Assembly: GCA_947168325.1 (NCBI GenBank)
Contig: CAMVLN010000003.1
Location: 1-37,312 of the forward strand
Direction of reading: 5' to 3'
Source: an uncultured Elusimicrobia bacterium
Lineage (GTDB): Bacteria > Elusimicrobiota > Endomicrobiia > Endomicrobiales > Endomicrobiaceae
DNA length: 37,312 nucleotides
The position numbers and the translations under genes were made by a program. Positions 28,001 through 37,000 of the stretch are shown in pieces. The notes beneath the pieces were generated by a model. It searched no databases. It was given only the letters and a program-made list of their open reading frames with translations, and was not told where the DNA came from. Within the stretch, counting starts at the first letter, position 1; each line of letters begins with the position of its first letter.

Positions 28001-31000
28001 TGTTCATCTTTTTTATCTTTTTCAGTTTTATCTTTTTTATCTTGTTCATCTTTTTTAATTTTGTCATAAGCTTCTCTTGTACGTTGCACCAATATTGCAT
28101 TTGCTTTATTCTTGTATTGTTTATTATTACTTTTTGCTATTACTGTAGTCATTACTTCAATCATTTTCATCGTATTGTTCGTATCTAGTGATTCTAGTAA
28201 TGAAGATTGGCTTAAATCAGTAGGACCACTACCTAGTAATCCTTTCATGTCGTCTTCTGATAATCTTTCAATATTATTATTATATTTACCCTTATTTTCT
28301 TTAATCAATACTTCTATAGGAAAACCACCACCTTTTTCATTTTCTTCTACTGAAGCTTTTTCACTTTCTTCTACTGAATCTTTTTCACTTTCTTTTACTG
28401 AATCTTTTTCATTTTCTTCTACTGAATCTTTTTCTTTTTCTTCTACTGAAGCTTTTTCACTTTCTTCTATTAAATTTTGTTCATTGTCTCCCATTAAATA
28501 TCCTACTAACTCTGTTTCTGTTTTCTTTAATTCTCCTTGTGAATCAACAACAACATATTTGTCTTCGTCGTCGTCGTTTTCTTTTTCTAATTTTTTTATT
28601 GTTACAAAATGCCCTCTGTTCAATCTCACAATTATTTCATCTTTTTCTATTAAATTAATAAGAGTTTTAAAGTTTTTTATGCGATAGCCATGGTATATTT
28701 TGTTTGAATTGTTGTCCTTCAAATTTTTGTTCAAATATTCTTTAATTGCGAACATACTAGAAAGCAAGTTTTTGTTTAATAAAAATTTATCTTGATTTGC
28801 TTTTTTACTAAATACCCCTGTAGCTATATCTTTCAAAAACATTGTTAAAGATATTTGATAAAGCTCTTTACTTCCTTTAACAACATTATTCACTACTTTA
28901 GTTGCACAATTAATTACATCATTGCCATTATTAATAATTTCATCAATATATATATTCAAAAAGGCTATTGTTTTTATTTTTTGTTTTCTTACTTCTTCTT
29001 CTATATCTTTTTTATTTTTAAAGGCTTCGTCGCTTGTTATTTTCGTTCTTAAATATTTTTCTAATTCTCTTAATGCTTCATCTACATCGTTTTCTATTTG
29101 TTTATTGGTTTTGCTATTTTGTTTGTTACTATTTTGTTTGTTACTATTTTGTTTGTTAAAAAATTTTACTATTTTTTCTTTTAAATCTTTATCGTTACCC
29201 AAACATTCCAAAAAATCTTTTAAAATCAAATCACTATTTTGTTCTATTAAAACTTTAAGTTCTTGAAATCGTTCATCTGTCATTACTTGTAGCCATTCAT
29301 AGATACTGGTTTTGCTTTCAATAGTACTGTCTTTGTTTTCAAGCCAATCTAAAAACCAATCCCAAAATAATTTTCCTGGTCGTATTTCAGTTTTAAGAAT
29401 ATAAGCAAAAAGTATATCAAATATAAACAGTAACAACATTATTGGAGAAGCAAGAAATAATAGTAACACTTTACCATAAAAAACACCAACATCTGAACCA
29501 CTAATTTTACCTCCTTTATTTGATGCCCTAAAAACATTCATTCCTGTCATATTTGCTAAAGCAGTTGCCATAATAAATATATTCGAAACAAAAAAGCCAA
29601 CTACAGCAAGTACAATTTCAGTTGTTGACCATGATGATGCTAACTTCCATAAAATAATCACAAATATAACAACAGCAGTAGCTACACCTAGGAAAATCCG
29701 GAAACCAAACTTAATCGTTTTTTTATAATCCTCATTCATTTCATCAACAGATTTAGTTGTACGCTCCAACCCTTTTGTAGTAGGTGTAAAATTAAATTTT
29801 TGTTGTAAACCTTGGTCAAAACCCTGATATATGGTTCCAGACATACTAGAAAAATAAGGTAAAAATTTAAATATATTAACAAAGAATGTGAAAAAGCCAC
29901 TAACCCCATCAGACAAGGAAGAATTATAAGGTAATGAACTAAAAGAACTACTTTGCATTAACATAATCATAAGAATAACAACAAATAAAATTGGTATAAA
30001 TGCAAATGTATAAGATGTAAATAAAGTAAGAATTGGAAAAAATAACAATATAAACCTTGCAAAAGGAATATTCAAATAATGTTGCCACATCATTGAATTA
30101 ATAACTTTTACATCATAACCAAGTGAACTATCTGCAAAATTAGCATCCCTTGCTGTTCCCTCTATATAATATAACAAAACATTCCACAAATACCGTTGCT
30201 CTGTTGGTGCTGAATATGAGGCCGGTCTTTGCCATAACAGTGTTCTGTATGTTGTAGTAACAGATTTTCTATCTATTTTATCAGAGTCTTTTTTTGCTCC
30301 TTTATACCTTCTTACTAAATTAGATAAGCTTCTGTACATAATAAAGGAATAAGAATCTTCACCTGTATGAACTATTCCCATTACAAGATAATAGTACCCT
30401 GTCCCTTTTCCATAGAAAGTTAAAAAAATAGAAAAACCTCTTTGTGTAACATTTATCCAAGCCTCTTGGGATGAACCGTAAGCATAAGCTGAATAATTTC
30501 CAGGCTCCGCACCAGGAACAAGCATTGGCGGATTTAAAACCGCAACACCGTTTTCTATGAGAGCTATCACAAAATGAGATGCCATAGTTCCATCAAAAAT
30601 CTCCTGACCATACAATAAACTATTTAATGCATCGTGCAAAAACATAACACAACCTACAAATTCTGCCATATTATATACAAGGTTAACATTCTTACCAGAT
30701 GGCGTCCATACTTGATCTCGTTTTAGCTTCCATGGAAAATAAATGCCTATTCTTATTAGATCGTTTGTTTGTTTCATCATCCTAATAAAACCAAATTTCC
30801 CTTCCCAATATAAAGGGTCTATGTGATTTGTTTGAACAAAGTATATAAATTCAGTTGCATGTTCTTCTCTAAAATCACATATTTCTTTTGCATATTGAGC
30901 TAAAGTTTTTCCTTGACAGTCTTGTATTTTGGCAAGGAATTCTTTGGCGAATTTTTTACTTCGATTATCACCGTTTTGACAAGCAGCCTGTAAATCCTTT

Positions 31001-34000
31001 ATAATTCCTTTTTTTGTTACTTCATCTGCTAATTCAACTATTCTCCCATTTGTACCAAGTTTAATATGGTCTGGCATTATTCCTTCAAATAATATAAACG
31101 AATGTTTTTCTTTTACTCTGTTATTTATGCTTTCGTATTTTTTTAAGAAATTTAGAACATGTTTAATTGCATCTTTATTTACAATATATTTGTTGTTTTC
31201 ATCTGTTTCAACAAATAAACCAGAAGAAAACAACTTATCAATAAATAAAACATCTTCTTTGCTTATTTTGCCTGATTCTCTTTGTTTTATTATTGCATTT
31301 ACTTTGCTTTGTATTTGATTAATGACATTATCAGCCTGAGCATTACCATAATCATTTACACCACAGTCTTCTAAAATATCTTTGTACTCTTCATATGCAA
31401 TTTTAACTGCCTCATAATGTTTGCCTACAAAATCTAATGCATCCAAATATTCATATTCACAATATGTTTTAGCATAAGAAACATGATATTGAAATATCTC
31501 CACTGCCATACCACGGACAACTTGGCTATCATTAGATCTTATTTCATTAATTAATTTGTTTATCTCGCTGATAACATATTTATAAAATAGTTTATTTCCA
31601 ACTTCAGTTTCCAATACAGGGAATTTATATGTATCCAAACTTTCTGTGTTTAATAAAGTATTTACAGACTCTTCCATTTTTTCAAAATCTTTTTTTATTG
31701 CTTCATAAGTTTTTTTACCATAATACAATGGTAAAATTTTATTTTTAACTCTTTCTATATTTTCTTTAGCATCTTTTAAAACATTTTCCCAAGCAGTTTT
31801 TCTTTCTCTAGCTATACGCCCCATAACAGTTGTACCTAAATCACTAGAAGACTTTTTAGAAGATAACTCAGACCCTGTTTCAAATGTTTCCCCTGCACCT
31901 GCCATAATATTAGTAACTGTTCTTGGGTTCCCATCCCAACCAAAACCCTGTGGTTTTTTAGCCGCAAAAGTCTCTATTGTTTTTATAATATATTTCCTTG
32001 CAACATAATTTTCTACCCACGGGATTTCTCCTTCACCTGTTTTGATATATATAAGAAAACCTTCTCGTTCTTCTTCAGTCATATCTTTGCAATTTTTAAT
32101 AAATCTTATCATTTCATCTTTCCAACTTCTACCATCAGGAAGGAAACTACCATTTTTTTCAACTTCATCAAATTCGTCAAATCTCGCCTTAATGGCTTTA
32201 GGCCAACCTTTCTTATCATACGATGTTTTAAAAAACCATATTCCCAGTGCTTTTAAACCAAGTATCAAACCAATTGTTGCTCCTAAAAATATCAAAAATA
32301 GAATCACTCCTTTCCAAAATGCAGCTATATTTATATTTAAAATATTATGCATTGAAGTAAAAGGAAAAGATATTGTAGCAAGTATAGCCAACAAAATAAC
32401 CGTAAATTGTACCATATCAAAAACAGCTTTCCTTGTAGCCATTCCTGATGGAGCATCTGCTATTATTCTATGTTGTGCAAGAAATGCACCACCAATGTTC
32501 CAAATAGCTTGAAAAGAAATAGGAGCACTCACAATTAATATAAGAACCGTGACAAAAAGCTTTATAAAATCTAGCCAAAGCCATTTTGAAAAAATTAATG
32601 ATTGTAAAAAAGAACCTCCAATAACTCCACCAAAAAAAATTGAGAAAATAACAACTATTATACACATATACACTTTTGAGAAAGTTTTTGAACTTTTTCC
32701 TGCCACATATTTAGGAAGAAGCCATGCTAATACAAAAAATGTCATCATAATATATAAGAATAACGTTTTTGAAGCGGTGCTCAGTGTATACAAAAAACCA
32801 AAATTACCAAAAGCTAAAAAACCACAAAAACCAGAAAGGAGCAATAGTAGAACACGGAGAGTCCAAAGTATAACCTTTTGCCCTCCTGTTCTAATATTAA
32901 AGTAGGTAGAACCGCCAAAAAGAACTTTTAATGTCTTACTTGTTACTAAATTCCAAGTTATACGAAGTTTGCTAAACCAACCTTGTGCTTGTACATACTC
33001 ACCCTTAACTCTGTCGGTATTAAAATTTGACTGGGTACCAAGATAGTTTCTAAGGCTATCACGATATCTATATTCAAAAGCTTTTAGCTTTTGAACATAT
33101 TCTTCGTTTTGTTTTTTCAGAACAGAATCTTTTTCTCCTTTTTCTCCTTTTTCTCCTTTATTATAATCATAAATATTAGTTCCCACATTTCTGCCAACAG
33201 CTTTACTGTATAAATCATAATAGTTTCTTAAATATTGTTTAAAAATGTCTTTATCTTCTGGACTAAGAGTTTTCTTATCACTGTCACTTCTTCCGTATTT
33301 ACGAGTCCACCACTTAATTTTTGCTTTATCTACTTTGCTATTAAGTTTACTAAAACCTTTATATTTAAGTATACATAATTTCATAGCTGCACTTTCTCTG
33401 TCTGTAACACCACCATCCAGTTTTTTATATATACTATAATAGTCTGGAAAGTCTTTGTTCATATTTGAAATTTGTTTTTTATAATAAGATCCATAAACCT
33501 TATTATTTTCATCAATGATAAAATTTTCTTCTAAAAGTTTACTAAACTTTTCTTTTAAATCACCAAAAATTGTTTCAAACTCTTTTGCTTTTTCTACAAG
33601 TTCTCTAAATTTTTTGTTTACAAAAACATCATTGTTATTCTTCTTAAAGTAATCTTTTTTATCACTACTAAATTCATACTCTCTAATCAAAATAAGTGCA
33701 ATTTCATAAACTTCATAATCATTTTCTAATTCTTTTATGTCTTTAACATACTTAAAATTTTGTTCATTAGTTTTTCCTCTAAGGTAGTTAACTATTTTTA
33801 TCCAAGTGTCGCTATTGCTTCCTTTGAAATTCTTTACTTGTTCAATAATTTTTTCTTTTTCTTGTTGTATGTTTGTTTTGTCATCAGTTAAAATATATCC
33901 TTCAATGGCATCCTGCAACATAAACCTATTAGTATCTGCTCTTAAAGCAGCACTTATATCCATAGCAAACTTTAAATTATTTTTGGCATTTTTTATGCTT

Positions 34001-37000
34001 TTATCGTTATATTTGTCTGCAAATATAATAGATAATATTCCAATAACATCAATAAACTTCTCGCTATTTCTTTCTACATCAATATTATTGAAATTAACTT
34101 TTTCACTACTGTTATTGTCTCCATTATTGTTTATCATGAGACTTTGAAAAATTTCAGCATTAATAATGTTAGAAGTGCCCAAAATATCATTGTTACTTTT
34201 TTCATTTTTAGAAATAAGAGAGCTTTCTTTTATAAGAGAGCTTTCTTTTATAAGAGAGCTGTCTTTTTTACGATTATTGTTATTTTGTTTATCTTTATCT
34301 CTAATATAGTCTCTAATTTTTTTATATGTTTCTGGCATATACATTGCAAAATCGCCTACTTTTATGTTAAAAAGATCTACTTTTCTTATTGCTAAATCAG
34401 TAAATAATCTCTCTGCTGCTCCTTCAAAAAAGACATCGTCAATAGACATTGCCATCTGTGTTTCTTTTTTTCTGCCTTTAACCTCCTGCATATAAAAATC
34501 AATAGACTTTGAAATAATTCTAAAGAAATTTATCGCATTAATAATTTTTGTTTGTACATCTTGTTTTATTTCATTATAGCTTGTTCCATTGTTTTTGAGT
34601 TCTTCTGCACTATCTAAAATCCTCCTTATAAAGTAATATGTAGGAGTTAATAAACTACTATATTCACCAAAAGATAAAGCCTCTTTAGATTTGTCTTTTG
34701 TTTTGTCGTCAAAGTCAGCAAAACCACCAAGCAGAGTTTTTGTCATTTTAAAATCTTTATCGTTAGACATAGCTGACATAGCTATAACACTAGGATTCTG
34801 AGCCAAAATCTTAAATAATATGAATTCTTTTATATTTTGAAAATCCATAGTTTCAAGTCCCCGGTCTTGAAAAGAATAATCAAGGTTGTCAAAATCATCT
34901 TTTTTTAATAAAGAATCTTCGTTATAATCTTCTTCTTTATTGATTTTATTTTTTTTGCTTTTTGTTCTTATTACAATTGGAGCCATTACAAAAGAACTCC
35001 AAAATTGTTCAAGTGCTTGTTGTTTAATTTCGTTAGTAATACTAATACCGTCTGCCTTAATATGTCTTTTGCCAATTATATTTGAATAACTTTCTGGGAG
35101 AATGTTCTCTATTTCTGTACACTGTGGCTTAACTATTTTCTTCCATGAAATATATTTTCCAAAAACACTTAAACTATCATTTCTTATTTCGTTACTTCCT
35201 TGAATATATTGTGTATCTTCATTTGCTGCTTGGACATATCCAAAAAATTCTTGTGCATATATCTTTAATTCTTGAATTGTGACAATTTTGTTGTTAACCA
35301 ATGCTTTTAAAGCTGTGGCTGCTTCCGTTGGTAATAATTTGTTTAATGCTTCTTTTATATCATCATCACTAGCATTGTTATCTGTTATTTTATTAAGAAA
35401 ATTTTTTTCAACTTCTATTTTTATTGAATTCATTATCTGTTCAAGTTGTATCCCGTTCGGGGCTTTTATTCCTTCTTTCTCTTTTTTGCTTTTGTTATTT
35501 TCCTCATCCTCATTTTTGCTTTTGTTATTTTCCTCATCCTCATTTTTGCTTTTGTTATTTTCCTCATCCTCATTTTTGCTTTTGTTATTTTCCTCATCCT
35601 CATTTTTGCTTTTGTTATTTTCCTCATCCTCATTTTTGCTTTTGTTATTTTCCTCATTTTTTTTAATAATCTCTAGTATCTTTCTTGGTTCAAGAATACC
35701 GTTTTTTATAATATACTCAATACCAATAACAAATCTATTCTTATCGTTAATTGATGTCTTTACTACTGTATCATTTATATTGTCTTTTAATTTATAAGAT
35801 TTTATGTCGGCTCCTTTTTTAATAAAATTGTCAATGGATTCTTTTACATATTTAAGTTGAGGTGCTCCTTCTTTTTTTATCTCACTTATATCAACATTTT
35901 TATTAATGCCTACATGACCTTCTTTTATATTCTTTACATATTTTTCTAACCTTTCTTCATACTCATCATTAGTTTCCTCATTTTCTTTTTTTGTAAAATA
36001 AAGTTTTAATTGTGCTACAAGCTGACTTTCTGATAGCTTTGTGTTGATATATTTACCATAAAACCTTTGCATAACAACAAATTCTTCTAATTCCTTTTGT
36101 TCTTCATCAGATAGCTTTCCTATAAGCTCATTCTTATTTTTTTTCTTTATAATTTTCCCAAGCCATAGAAAAAATATAGGTATTGTGACAACAAGAATAA
36201 CACTAATGATTAAGACAATAAGATACATTGTTGCATAATCTTGTGAAAACTCATCTTGAATTGCTTTTCGTATATTTAAGATAGTTATCTCTTTACCCTC
36301 ATAGTATATTTTTATACTCTTACCTTTATATTTAAACTCAAAAAACATACGACCGTCATTGTCTTTTTTATATTCTATATCCGTTAAATATTTATCATAT
36401 TCTGATAAATTTTCTATACTTTTTGCTAAGTTTTTTAAATTTTTAGAATTACTATTAGCATCAAATATGTATATTGTTATAGATACCCCTTTGTATTTTA
36501 CTTCTATGTATTCATATCCGTTCTCATCTTTTTTTATATCTCGCCATGTATATTTGTTGTCATCACCATCTTTAAAAGCTTCATTTATGTCCTCAATTAC
36601 TTCATACTTTTTTTTCACATCTGCTACAGTTATTGCTGTTTTATTAAAATATATTGTCTCTTCTATTGTCTCTTCTTTATATTTATAATTAAATTTAAAC
36701 ACACCATACCCTTCATTTGTTGTAGTATATTCTAAGTTTGTTATATCTTCATCCTCAGACAAATTGTTAATGCTTGTCAACAAGTTTTCCAAAACTTTTA
36801 TATCATTTAATGTCCCAACTTTATTATATAAATAATGATTAAAAGTTACATTTTTATATTTTATTGTTATAAATTGTGCACCGTTTTTATCTGTTTGTAT
36901 AGCGCTTTGTGTATACTCCTTATCACCAATGGTATCATCTAGTAGTTTTAATATTTTTGCTATTTCTTTATAATCCTTAAAACGACTATTTAAAGTACCA

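Noticed and set aside
35481-35657. CRISPR-like regular repeats
   Set aside because: The 30-bp units are contiguous with no spacers and are translated in frame within the giant ORF.
35279-35797. 172-aa plus-strand ORF over the minisatellite, and similar long plus-strand ORFs within 19069-37312
   Set aside because: They are shadows of the giant minus-strand frame: Leu/Ser/Phe-rich reverse complements of Lys/Glu/Asn codons, without ribosome sites or family motifs.
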